Shown here: positions 1 through 6,566 of the stretch, piece after piece
Layout of the letters: each line of letters starts with the position of its first letter
How positions within the stretch are numbered: the stretch's first letter is position 1
Source: Sulfurimonas autotrophica
GTDB lineage: Bacteria; Campylobacterota; Campylobacteria; Campylobacterales; Sulfurimonadaceae
Assembly: GCA_015662405.1 (NCBI GenBank)
Contig: DQUE01000170.1
Span: 1-12,622, forward strand
Reading direction: 5' to 3'
DNA: 12,622 nt
Made by a program: the position numbers and the translations under genes
Notes under the pieces: generated by a model
The model's input: the letters and a program-made list of their open reading frames with translations, nothing else
Database searches by the model: none
Told to the model about the DNA's origin: nothing

Positions 1-323
1 AAAAGCCTGATACCTATGTTTTAGCTACAAACAGAACAGAGAGTGTTCGTGACTTTGTGACTATGGCATTTCAAGCAATAGATGTAGAGTTAGAGTGGCG
101 AGGGAGCGAAGAAGAGGAAACTGCTCTTGATAGCGCAACAGGTAAAGTAGTAGTAAAAGTAAATCCTAAATTTTACAGACCAGCAGAGGTTGATCTGCTC
201 ATAGGTGATCCTACTAAAGCAAAAGAGGAGTTAGGATGGGAGCCAAAGTGTACCCTTGAGGAGCTTTGTAACATGATGGTACAAGCAGATCTAAGAAGAA
301 ATGAGATAGGTTTTAGTTTTTAA
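1..323 (+). CDS. gmd: GDP-mannose 4,6-dehydratase, C-terminal fragment (5' end outside window)
   Basis: The frame is open from base 3 to the TAA at 321-323, giving 106 visible residues. The upstream part lies outside the window, so the GTG at 57 is internal and not a start. Gmd converts GDP-D-mannose to GDP-4-keto-6-deoxy-D-mannose in the cytoplasm, the entry step to GDP-D-rhamnose, GDP-L-fucose and related sugars. The fragment begins with the Y-V-L-A-T followed by S-V-R-D-F-V pattern seen in Gmd after the nucleotide-binding core. It ends with the family's signature R-P-A-E-V-D-L-L-I-G-D-P, then K-A-K-x-x-L-G-W-x-P, where the GDP-sugar site and C-terminal helices lie. The catalytic Thr/Tyr/Lys residues and Rossmann glycines would be upstream and cannot be checked. 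Only 3 nt separate it from the next gene, whose predicted product uses the Gmd product as substrate. Confidence in the family is high. Confidence 0.95.
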   Translation, partial: KPDTYVLATNRTESVRDFVTMAFQAIDVELEWRGSEEEETALDSATGKVVVKVNPKFYRPAEVDLLIGDPTKAKEELGWEPKCTLEELCNMMVQADLRRNEIGFSF

Positions 324-326
324 GCT

Positions 327-1217
327 ATGAAAAAAGTTTTAATCACTGGCATAGATAGTTTTACAGGCAAACATCTCTCTTCTTACCTCAAAAAGAGAGG
401 GTATGATGTTTATGGAACATCACTTTTTGATAAAGCAGACAAGGTATATAGTTGCGATATCACCAAAAAGAGCGATATACACAATGTACTAAAAATCGTC
501 AAACCCGACTATCTCATACACCTATCTGGAATATCATATGCAGCACACAAAAACTATGAAGAGTTCTATAGAGTAAATACAATAGGGGCTATTAATCTGC
601 TTGAGGCATTTGTAGAACTTAAACGAAAACCAAAAAAAATAGTACTTGCAAGTAGTGCTACTGTGTATGGCAACCAAGAGTGTGAAGTGCTCGATGAGTC
701 GCTCTGTCCTAAACCAGCAAATCATTATGGTGCTAGTAAATATGCCTTAGAGTCTTTAGCAAAAAACTACTTCACAAAACTTCCCATTATTATTACACGC
801 CCCTTTAACTATACCGGCATAGGGCAGACAGAGAATTTTTTAATTCCTAAAATTGTATCTCATTTTCAAAAGAGAAAAGCGCATATAGAGCTTGGAAACC
901 TTGATGTAAGCCGTGAATTTAATGATGTTGCTTTTGTCTGTGAGGTCTATGAAAAGCTGCTACTGTGTAAAGCAGAGGCAGAGGTGGTAAATATAGCCTC
1001 AAATAGAGGTATAAAACTTTTAGATATAATAGCAATGATGAATGCAATTGCTGGTTATGAAATAGCAGTTACAGTCAATCCTGCCTATGTAAGAGCAGAT
1101 GAGATTAAGAGGCTAACTGGTTCAAACAAAAAGCTATTTGATTTGATTGGAGCAGTAGAGCAAAAAACACTACAAGAGACACTAAAGGAGATGTTTGAAG
1201 CCTACAGTGATAATTGA
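327..1217 (+). CDS. rmd: NAD(P)-dependent SDR epimerase/dehydratase, probable GDP-4-keto-6-deoxy-D-mannose reductase (Rmd-like)
   Basis: This is a 296-aa extended short-chain dehydrogenase. The Rossmann loop is at residues 6-15 (T-G-I-D-S-F-T-G-K). The catalytic set is the S-S-A-T stretch near 109-112 with Y134-x3-K138 (Y-G-A-S-K). A substrate-side R-P-F-N motif lies at 158-161, followed by G-I-G-Q. The stretch E-L-G-N-L-D-V-S-R-E-F-N-D-V (188-201) and the later R-A-D-E...L-x-G-S pattern match what I recall of Pseudomonas Rmd. The features expected of GDP-L-fucose synthase (Fcl/WcaG) are absent. Rmd stereospecifically reduces the Gmd product to GDP-D-rhamnose, and the adjacent gmd supports this. 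A 4-epimer product (GDP-6-deoxy-D-talose, Tld-like) cannot be excluded from sequence alone. The ATG at 327 begins the Rossmann strand directly, so the start is firm although no clear Shine-Dalgarno precedes it. The 3' end overlaps the next gene by 23 nt. Confidence 0.82.
   Translation: MKKVLITGIDSFTGKHLSSYLKKRGYDVYGTSLFDKADKVYSCDITKKSDIHNVLKIVKPDYLIHLSGISYAAHKNYEEFYRVNTIGAINLLEAFVELKRKPKKIVLASSATVYGNQECEVLDESLCPKPANHYGASKYALESLAKNYFTKLPIIITRPFNYTGIGQTENFLIPKIVSHFQKRKAHIELGNLDVSREFNDVAFVCEVYEKLLLCKAEAEVVNIASNRGIKLLDIIAMMNAIAGYEIAVTVNPAYVRADEIKRLTGSNKKLFDLIGAVEQKTLQETLKEMFEAYSDN
1186..1197 (+). promoter_or_regulatory. Ribosome binding site deciding a TTG start
   Basis: AGGAG at 1186-1190 lies inside the end of rmd, four nt before TTG at 1195. 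No ATG in this frame is close to the conserved N-terminal strand, so this site supports TTG initiation. The spacing is on the short side. Confidence 0.5.
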
Positions 1218-2316
1218 CTCCATTTCACTCCTCTCGCCATTGACAGGAATTGGCAGATATACTTACAATATTGCAGCAAACATGCAAAAAAATGGCGAGC
1301 ATACTCTCTACTTTTTTTATGGATATGCATCTACAGAGCTTATAGAGCCCAAAAAAAGATCAAAAGCACGCTATCTAAAAGCACTCGTTAGCAGAAGTGA
1401 TACTATAAAAAAACTATTGAGAAAAGCTATATTTGCCACTAGAAGATTTTCTACAAAAAAATTTGACATCTATTGGGAGCCAAATTTTATTCCTCTTGAA
1501 AATATCAAAGCAAAAAGAGTTGTAACGACAGTACATGATTTTTCATTTATTCTCCATAGAGATTTTCATCCAAAAGGACGCATAGAGTACTTTGAAAAGA
1601 ATTTTTCCCAAAACATCTACAGAAGCGATTATATTATCACAGGTTCAGAGTTCACAAAAAGGGAGATTCTCCAGAGGCTAGATTTTCCTAAAGAGAGAGT
1701 TGAGGTGATCTATCATGGCGTCGATCATGATACTTTTTATCCTCGTAATGATGCAATAGTTCCCTTTTTACTCCCTCAAAAGTTTATACTCTTTGTAGGG
1801 AGCATAGAGCCAAGAAAGAATCTTTTAGGGCTTTTAGAGGCATATAATATTTTGGCACCAGATATAAAAGAGAGATATAAACTTGTCCTAGTAGGCTTTA
1901 AAGGCTGGGAGAATCAAGAAGTGATGCGACTTATTCAAAAAAATAAGCAAAATATCTACTATCTTGGATATGTTACAGATGAGGAGTTAGCAAAAGTTTA
2001 CAACCTTGCTAGCCTCTTTGTTTTTGCATCATTTTATGAGGGTTTTGGACTACCTGTATTGGAGGCGATGGCTTGTGGCACTCCAGTTGTCTGTTCAAAC
2101 AGCTCATCTCTTCCAGAGGTTGGTGCAGATGCAGCACGCTATTTTGATCCAAAGAATATACAAGATATAGCACAGACAATAGCTTCTGTATTGGCAGATG
2201 AGGCTTTACAAGATGCCATGGTGCAAAAAGGATTGCAAAGAGCAAAAGCGTTTACTTGGGAGTGCTCGGCAAAAAAGCATCAAGAAGTTTTTCAAAAGGT
2301 TTTAACATTAAAGTAG
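1195..2316 (+). CDS. Glycosyltransferase family 4 (GT-B, RfaB/WbpY-like), TTG start
   Basis: A 373-aa GT4 retaining glycosyltransferase, probably cytoplasmic or peripheral on the inner membrane, adding a nucleotide-activated sugar to a lipid-linked glycan. The N-terminal domain opens with a beta strand and an L-T-G-I-G-R-Y-T loop (16-23), typical of the mannosyl/rhamnosyl GT4 group. T-V-H-D is at 112-115. The C-terminal domain starts at F-V-G-S-I-E-P-R-K-N (200-209) and carries the E-x7-E nucleotide-sugar motif at E282 and E290, followed by the M-A-C-G-T-P-V-V loop. The chosen start is TTG at 1195, with AGGAG at 1186-1190 four nt upstream; a GTG at 1207 is the alternative. It overlaps rmd by 23 nt, implying coupled translation. 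Given Gmd/Rmd upstream, GDP-D-rhamnose or GDP-mannose is the likeliest donor, but specificity is inference. Confidence 0.9.
   Translation: MKPTVIIDSISLLSPLTGIGRYTYNIAANMQKNGEHTLYFFYGYASTELIEPKKRSKARYLKALVSRSDTIKKLLRKAIFATRRFSTKKFDIYWEPNFIPLENIKAKRVVTTVHDFSFILHRDFHPKGRIEYFEKNFSQNIYRSDYIITGSEFTKREILQRLDFPKERVEVIYHGVDHDTFYPRNDAIVPFLLPQKFILFVGSIEPRKNLLGLLEAYNILAPDIKERYKLVLVGFKGWENQEVMRLIQKNKQNIYYLGYVTDEELAKVYNLASLFVFASFYEGFGLPVLEAMACGTPVVCSNSSSLPEVGADAARYFDPKNIQDIAQTIASVLADEALQDAMVQKGLQRAKAFTWECSAKKHQEVFQKVLTLK
2295..2309 (+). promoter_or_regulatory. Ribosome binding site in front of a probable ATT start codon
   Basis: AAAGG at 2295-2299 is followed by a 7-nt spacer (TTTTAAC) and then ATT at 2307. 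This is ideal Shine-Dalgarno geometry for a codon that places the protein's first residues exactly at the family's usual N-terminus (x-K-V-A-V-V-H-D-W-L). Confidence 0.55.
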
Positions 2317-3401
2317 CAGTAGTGCATGACTGGCTCGTAACAGATGCCGGAGCAGAAAAGGTTTTACGAGCCATTCTTGATATCTATCCAGATGCTGATG
2401 TTTTTAGTTTGGTTGACTTTTTAAGTGAAAAAGAGAGAAAAAGTGTCTTAAAAGAAAGATATGCGAAAACCTCTTTTGTGCAAAAGCTTCCATTTGCAAA
2501 AAAACATTTTAGAAACTACTTCTTTCTCTTTCCAACTGCGATAGAGAGCTTTGATCTATCGGCATATGATCTTCTTATTAGTAGCTCTTGGGCTGTTGCA
2601 AAAGGGCTGAAGAGGGGTCATAATCAGATACACATCTCCTACTGCTATACGCCGATTCGATATGCGTGGGATCTCTATCATGAATACACAGATAGACTAA
2701 AACAACCAAAAAAGAGTTTCGTGCAACTTACACTCAAATATATCCGCAAATGGGATATCCAGACACTCCATCGTGTAGATCACTTTATAGCAGATTCAAA
2801 ATTTGTACAACAACGCATAGAGAGAATTTATAAAAGAGCATCAACCGTAATCTACCCACCTGTAGATATCAAAAGCTTTACACTCCATGAGAAAAAGGAG
2901 GAGTACTACCTTACAGCCTCAAGGCTTGTTGGCTATAAAAAGACACAACTTATTGTCGAGGCATTCAATGCGATGCCGGAAAAAAAGCTCATAGTAATAG
3001 GCGATGGGGAAGAGTATGAAAATATCAAAAAAGTGGCAAAAGCTAATGTACTCCTCTTAGGTTATCAAGAAAAGAGTATTATGATTTGCTACATGCAAAA
3101 AGCAAAGGCGTTTGTTTATGCAGCGATTGAAGATTTTGGTATAGTGCCAATTGAGGCTATGGCATGTGGTACACCTGTCATTGCGCTCAATGATGGAGGA
3201 ACTGCAGAGACAGTAGTAGATGGCTTTAGTGGCATACTCTTTCAAAAACAAACAACAAAAGATATTATTGATGCTGTCAAACGATTTGAAAAGAGTAGCT
3301 TTCAAGCAGCAGAAATTGCACGGAGTGTTTGCTCTTTTTCGTATGAGAGATTTCAAAAAGAGATGCAGCTCTTTATAAACAAGGCAGTAGAGAGAAAATG
3401 A
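2307..3401 (+). CDS. Glycosyltransferase family 4, WbaZ/mannosyltransferase-like, probable ATT start
   Basis: A 364-aa GT4 glycosyltransferase if initiated at ATT 2307. The frame is open further upstream through a GTG at 2262 and a TTG at 2256, but those 15-17 extra residues lie within the preceding gene and look like no family N-terminus. Homologues I recall begin M-K-V-A-I-V-H-D-W-L. The protein continues with the family's G-A-E-K-V-L motif, S-L-V-D-F-L, F-V-Q-K-L-P-F-A-K-K, H-I-S-Y-C-Y-T-P-I-R-Y-A-W-D, V-I-Y-P-P-V-D, Y-L-T-A-S-R-L-V-x-Y-K-K and V-I-G-D-G. The nucleotide-sugar site is in E-D-F-G-I-V-P-I-E-A-M-A-C-G-T-P. This family usually adds mannose or a deoxyhexose during O-antigen or capsule assembly. 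It overlaps the upstream gene by about 10 nt and the downstream gene by 4 nt (ATGA). The donor is unknown; GDP-mannose or GDP-D-rhamnose is plausible from context. Confidence 0.88.
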   Translation: MKVAVVHDWLVTDAGAEKVLRAILDIYPDADVFSLVDFLSEKERKSVLKERYAKTSFVQKLPFAKKHFRNYFFLFPTAIESFDLSAYDLLISSSWAVAKGLKRGHNQIHISYCYTPIRYAWDLYHEYTDRLKQPKKSFVQLTLKYIRKWDIQTLHRVDHFIADSKFVQQRIERIYKRASTVIYPPVDIKSFTLHEKKEEYYLTASRLVGYKKTQLIVEAFNAMPEKKLIVIGDGEEYENIKKVAKANVLLLGYQEKSIMICYMQKAKAFVYAAIEDFGIVPIEAMACGTPVIALNDGGTAETVVDGFSGILFQKQTTKDIIDAVKRFEKSSFQAAEIARSVCSFSYERFQKEMQLFINKAVERK

Positions 3402-4654
3402 GAAAATCTTTTATAGCTATTATACTTATATTGCTAGATACACTTACATTGGGTATCATATTTTCTACACTTCCTGCAAACATTGAAGCAGTGCTTATCA
3501 CCCTACTCCTCTTGTACTCTGAAAAAATATATACACTCCATTATGATTTTTGGCAAGAGATGAAAAAAATACTCAAAGCACTGCTCCTCTCTTATCTTAT
3601 TATTCTCTCTTTTTTAGTATTTTCAGATAAATTGGTGCAAAACCAAGCATACTCTATAGCTCTCTATTTTTTACTGCTATCAGTTGTTTTACCCATACAA
3701 AAGAGAATCGCAAAAAGACTCCTCTACGCTATTTCACTCTTTAAAACAGATGTCCTACTCCTTGGTAAAAAAGAGGAGATAGATATTTTTAAAAGAGAGC
3801 TCAAAGAGAATTGGTATTTGGGTTTACAACCAAATAAGCAGCACTATAGTACTGTTATCATTGCTTCAAAGGGAATGAAACTCAAAGATATTGACAAGCT
3901 TATCTCGCAATATTTAACAACAAACACCACGCTCCATGTGGTTCCTTATCTAAGAGATATTAACTTTTCAAATGCAACTATAATAGAGTACTCCAACATA
4001 CGATACAATACAATCCAGATAGAAAACAGACTCCTTATGAAGCGAAATATTTTTATAAAAAACTTTTTTGATTACCTATTTGGTATTTTATTGCTACCAA
4101 TTTTTCTTCTTCTGCATCTTGTGTTATCACTCCTCATCCGACTCGATTCCAAAGGAGATATCCTCTTTCGGCAACAACGACTTGCAAAAGATGGGAAAAT
4201 TTTTGTATGTTATAAATATAGAACAATGTATGAAGATTCAGAGATACTTTTACAAAACTATCTCAAAGAGCATAGTGAAGAGATTGACTACTATAAAAAA
4301 TATCATAAATATAAAAATGACCCAAGAGTTACAAGAGTTGGGAAGTTTTTACGCAGAACCTCTCTCGATGAGCTTGCACAAATTATCAATATTCTCAAAG
4401 GTGAAATGAGCTTTGTTGGACCACGCCCCTACATGCTTAATGAATCAGAGGCTCTTGGGAAGAGTAAAGAGTTTATACTCAAGGTAAAACCTGGCATTAC
4501 AGGGCTTTGGCAGGTGAGTGGAAGAAATAATATTCCATTTAAAGAGAGAATAAAATTAGAAACATGGTATATAAAAAACTGGTCTTTGTGGGCTGATTTT
4601 ATTATCGTAATAAAAACCATAAAAGTTGTTTTCATGAAAGTGGGAGCAAAATGA
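3398..4654 (+). CDS. Polyprenyl-phosphate sugar-1-phosphate transferase (bacterial sugar transferase, WbaP/WcaJ-like)
   Basis: A 418-aa inner-membrane phosphoglycosyl transferase. It moves a sugar-1-phosphate from a nucleotide sugar onto undecaprenyl phosphate, starting each repeat unit. The N-terminal third has hydrophobic segments at about 5-24, 29-41, 60-76 and 84-101. A soluble linking domain of about 110 residues follows (L-L-L-G-K-K at 120-125). The catalytic domain begins with a long hydrophobic membrane hairpin (about 219-248), then the F-R-Q-Q-R motif, K-Y-R-T-M at 273-277, and D-P-R-V-T-R-V-G-K-F-L-R-R. The catalytic Asp-Glu pair is in T-S-L-D-E-L (D324, E325). S-F-V-G-P-R-P (338-344) and K-P-G-I-T-G-L-W-Q-V-S-G-R (364-376) follow. 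It is somewhat shorter than typical WbaP. The ATG at 3398 overlaps the upstream TGA (ATGA). The transferred sugar cannot be read from sequence. Confidence 0.93.
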   Translation: MRKSFIAIILILLDTLTLGIIFSTLPANIEAVLITLLLLYSEKIYTLHYDFWQEMKKILKALLLSYLIILSFLVFSDKLVQNQAYSIALYFLLLSVVLPIQKRIAKRLLYAISLFKTDVLLLGKKEEIDIFKRELKENWYLGLQPNKQHYSTVIIASKGMKLKDIDKLISQYLTTNTTLHVVPYLRDINFSNATIIEYSNIRYNTIQIENRLLMKRNIFIKNFFDYLFGILLLPIFLLLHLVLSLLIRLDSKGDILFRQQRLAKDGKIFVCYKYRTMYEDSEILLQNYLKEHSEEIDYYKKYHKYKNDPRVTRVGKFLRRTSLDELAQIINILKGEMSFVGPRPYMLNESEALGKSKEFILKVKPGITGLWQVSGRNNIPFKERIKLETWYIKNWSLWADFIIVIKTIKVVFMKVGAK

Positions 4655-5610
4655 GTAAACTCTTTTTATCAAACACTAAACTGCTTGATCAGTTTCGCTC
4701 TTTCTATTTCAAAAACTACCCCGATGATATGGAGACACAAATCTCCTACTTCGCGGTATTTGGTGGGCTTGATTGGGAGATAGATACATCACAGCCTATC
4801 ACACAACTGATCCAAACACTTCTTTTAGAAAATTTTGAAACCCTTGATGCAAAAGTTCAAGAGCTTATTCTTCATAATGAAAACAATAGACGCTTACTAA
4901 AAGCCCTTGCCATTGGAGATAGGAGAATATTTTCAGCCTTTAATAAAGCTGGAGTGAACAATGGAAATGGTGGAGCTATTCTTAATTTTTTACAAGAAAA
5001 GGGACTCATCCAACTCGAGTATTCTAGAGAAGAACACCCAAAAGAACGTAAACCAAAGAACAAACTCAAACGAGAAGAGGCAAGGCACCGCATATCACAT
5101 AAAGTCCTTTTTACTTACCCTTTCATTCGTTTTTGGTACTACTTTATTGTCCCAAATATCAAGGATATTCGAGAAAAAAACTACGCAAAAGTTTTACAAA
5201 ATTTTGAGCAACAACATAACAGTTACACAAGTTTAGTCTATGAAGAGCTCTCTGAAGTTTTGCTTAATTATCACCTCCGTGATTCACATATACTCAGTAG
5301 TGGCAGTTACTGGGATGCTAAAATTGAGATTGATATACTTACACTAACTGAAAATGGCAATATCTATGTTGGTGAGTGTAAATGGACGAATCATAAAATC
5401 AATAAAAAAGAGTTGCACAAACTCAAAGAGAAGTGTCAAAGGCTCGCAATAGAGCCTACACAAATTGTTTTTTTCTCAAAAAGGGGCTACTCAAAAGAGA
5501 TGATGGCACTTAGTGGATCCTCTCTTGTTTTATACACAAGCGAGGATTTTAAAGCACTCCTTAAAAAAAGTTCACGTAAAGAGAAAACACCAGCGCTCTT
5601 TAACCTATAG
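4651..5610 (+). CDS. Stand-alone DUF234-like protein with PD-(D/E)XK nuclease-type C-terminus
   Basis: A 319-aa soluble protein of unknown function. Residues 70-150 look like a winged-helix segment with a basic, charged stretch (about 125-148). A helical, aromatic-rich middle (F-I-R-F-W-Y-Y-F at 158-165) resembles the region after the P-loop ATPase in archaeal-type ATPases carrying DUF234. The C-terminal part has a PD-(D/E)XK arrangement: a possible E199 on a helix, D228 in E-I-D-I-L, and E242-x-K244 in V-G-E-C-K-W, followed by a helix and a beta strand (I-V-F-F-S). No Walker A or B motif is present, so it corresponds to the C-terminal half of the usual ATPase-DUF234 protein. It begins at ATG 4651 inside the stop of the sugar-transferase gene (ATGA), with GGGAG just upstream, so it is translationally coupled to polysaccharide genes. 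Its 3' end overlaps the convergent J-domain gene by 11 bp. Nuclease activity is inference from motif geometry. Confidence 0.75.
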   Translation: MSKLFLSNTKLLDQFRSFYFKNYPDDMETQISYFAVFGGLDWEIDTSQPITQLIQTLLLENFETLDAKVQELILHNENNRRLLKALAIGDRRIFSAFNKAGVNNGNGGAILNFLQEKGLIQLEYSREEHPKERKPKNKLKREEARHRISHKVLFTYPFIRFWYYFIVPNIKDIREKNYAKVLQNFEQQHNSYTSLVYEELSEVLLNYHLRDSHILSSGSYWDAKIEIDILTLTENGNIYVGECKWTNHKINKKELHKLKEKCQRLAIEPTQIVFFSKRGYSKEMMALSGSSLVLYTSEDFKALLKKSSRKEKTPALFNL

Positions 5611-6403
5611 CACGCAGTGCTTGATATGCCTCTTGTAAACGCTGAAATTTTTGCGTATAGTGCTCTACTAAATAGGGTGTTTCATGAAAAACCCTATCAG
5701 GATGGTATGCCTTTGCAAGCTTTTTATAATTTTTCTTCAAAGCCTCCTGTGAGGCTCCAATTGGGCACTCTAATATTGTATAAAAATGCTTTTTCTCCTC
5801 TTCAATACTTGCTTTTGTCAAGTCACCAAAACTAAAATTTGCAAAATCAGCATAGAGCTTTGATATAAAATGGTTATCATACGTGTACTGAATTTGATAA
5901 TGAAGAATATGGCGTTTGTTTAATGCACGCTCAAGTCTCGCTTTTGCCTTAAAGTCGCTCACATCAACGACCAAAGAGAAATCTGTACCTCTTTCAACAT
6001 ACACTTCTAACTGTGAACGCATATAGTTAAGCACCCATGAATTTGGTGTATCTAATGAGATGAGTACGGTATCTTTATCGTACGCATAAAGATGTACTTT
6101 TACAGTTTCAGGCTCTTCCATTTTATTAAGTTCAATTTTTATAGGTTGGTTACCAAATTTTAGCATTGAACGTAAAAAAAACTCATGATTAAAATCATGT
6201 GTTTTTGCATGAAATTCGCTCAACTCCCGTATAAAATTCTCTCTCACTTTTGTGAGTGATTGATTTTGAAATACAAGTACAGCTTTTTGTAAAAAAAGCA
6301 TGCCACGGGAGTGATGATTTAAAAATTCAATCATCCATTGTGAATTTAGAGTTGCAAACCCCGTTGTGATAAGAATAAGATTATTGCGCAAAACAATTTC
6401 CAA
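5600..6403 (-). CDS. J-domain (DnaJ-like) protein with C-terminal J domain, TTG start
   Basis: A 267-aa protein whose last ~60 residues are a J domain (207-267): F-Y-T-I-L start, helix II rich in Lys (K-K-N-Y-K-K-L-A-K-A-Y), the invariant H-P-D tripeptide at 234-236, and F-Q-R-L-Q-E-A-Y-Q-A-L as helix III. J domains stimulate the ATPase of an Hsp70 (DnaK) partner. There is no G/F region, zinc finger or DnaJ C-terminal substrate domain, so it is not DnaJ or CbpA. Residues 1-200 form an unfamiliar alpha/beta region with no signal peptide or clear membrane span; it presumably supplies client or location specificity. The start is TTG at 6401-6403, preceded on this strand by AAAGG with an 8-nt spacer. 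It is divergent from purF and convergent with the DUF234-like gene. The J domain is certain; the client is unknown. Confidence 0.85.
   Translation of the reverse strand: MEIVLRNNLILITTGFATLNSQWMIEFLNHHSRGMLFLQKAVLVFQNQSLTKVRENFIRELSEFHAKTHDFNHEFFLRSMLKFGNQPIKIELNKMEEPETVKVHLYAYDKDTVLISLDTPNSWVLNYMRSQLEVYVERGTDFSLVVDVSDFKAKARLERALNKRHILHYQIQYTYDNHFISKLYADFANFSFGDLTKASIEEEKKHFYTILECPIGASQEALKKNYKKLAKAYHPDRVFHETPYLVEHYTQKFQRLQEAYQALRAIG
6177..6206. repeat. Imperfect inverted repeat inside the J-domain gene
   Basis: AAAAAC-T-CATGAT and ATCATG-T-GTTTTT form a stem of 12 pairs with one T-T mismatch around a 4-nt loop. It is AT-rich and flanked by A and T runs, so as RNA it would resemble a weak bidirectional terminator. 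It lies in codons for about residues 66-76 (K-T-H-D-F-N-H-E-F-F) of the J-domain protein and may be a by-product of the H-D/N-H codons. Confidence 0.35.
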
Positions 6404-6424
6404 ACGTCCTACCTTTTATAGAGA

Positions 6425-6430
6425 ATTCTA
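6425..6430 (-). promoter_or_regulatory. Possible -10 element for the J-domain gene
   Basis: On the minus strand TAGAAT follows a run of T residues and lies about 21 nt upstream of the TTG start. T-rich DNA before the -10 in place of a good -35 is typical of Campylobacterota sigma70 promoters. I see no convincing -35, so this is tentative. Confidence 0.35.
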
Positions 6431-6493
6431 AAAAAAGTAAAGCAAGAATAGTTCCAGTTTAAAAATAAAATATCTTTATTAATTAAGATGGCT

Positions 6494-6525
6494 TTGAGGA
6501 TATTTATAGATATTTTGAGTATAAT
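6494..6525 (+). promoter_or_regulatory. Probable sigma70 promoter of purF
   Basis: A perfect -10 hexamer TATAAT lies at 6520-6525, preceded by TTTTGAG, the T-rich/TG context common in Campylobacterota promoters. A weak -35-like TTGAGG lies at 6494-6499 with a long 20-nt spacer. Transcription from about 6532 would leave a leader of roughly 32 nt before the TTG start. This argues against any purF start at the upstream in-frame ATG at 6525, which falls on the -10 itself. Confidence 0.65.
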
Positions 6526-6552
6526 TGCAGTATAAATTATATACCTATTGCA

Positions 6553-6566
6553 AAGGAAAAAATTTG
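6553..6566 (+). promoter_or_regulatory. Ribosome binding site of purF
   Basis: AAAGGA (core AAGGA, ending at 6557) is followed by a 6-nt spacer and TTG at 6564. The distance to the in-frame ATG at 6576 is 18 nt, too far for this site. It therefore favours TTG initiation and an 8-residue propeptide. Confidence 0.6.

Noticed and set aside
4068..4409. A 113-codon plus-strand frame overlapping the sugar-transferase catalytic domain.
   Set aside because: The sugar-transferase frame carries all the conserved motifs here; the alternative frame shows none.
6281..6300. A short inverted repeat (GCTTTTT...AAAAAGC type) near the 5' half of the J-domain gene.
   Set aside because: Short, A/T-run based and within codons; expected by chance in AT-rich DNA.
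6525..6563. Extension of PurF upstream to an in-frame ATG at 6525.
   Set aside because: That ATG overlaps the TATAAT -10 element and has no ribosome site. The extra residues do not resemble PurF propeptides.
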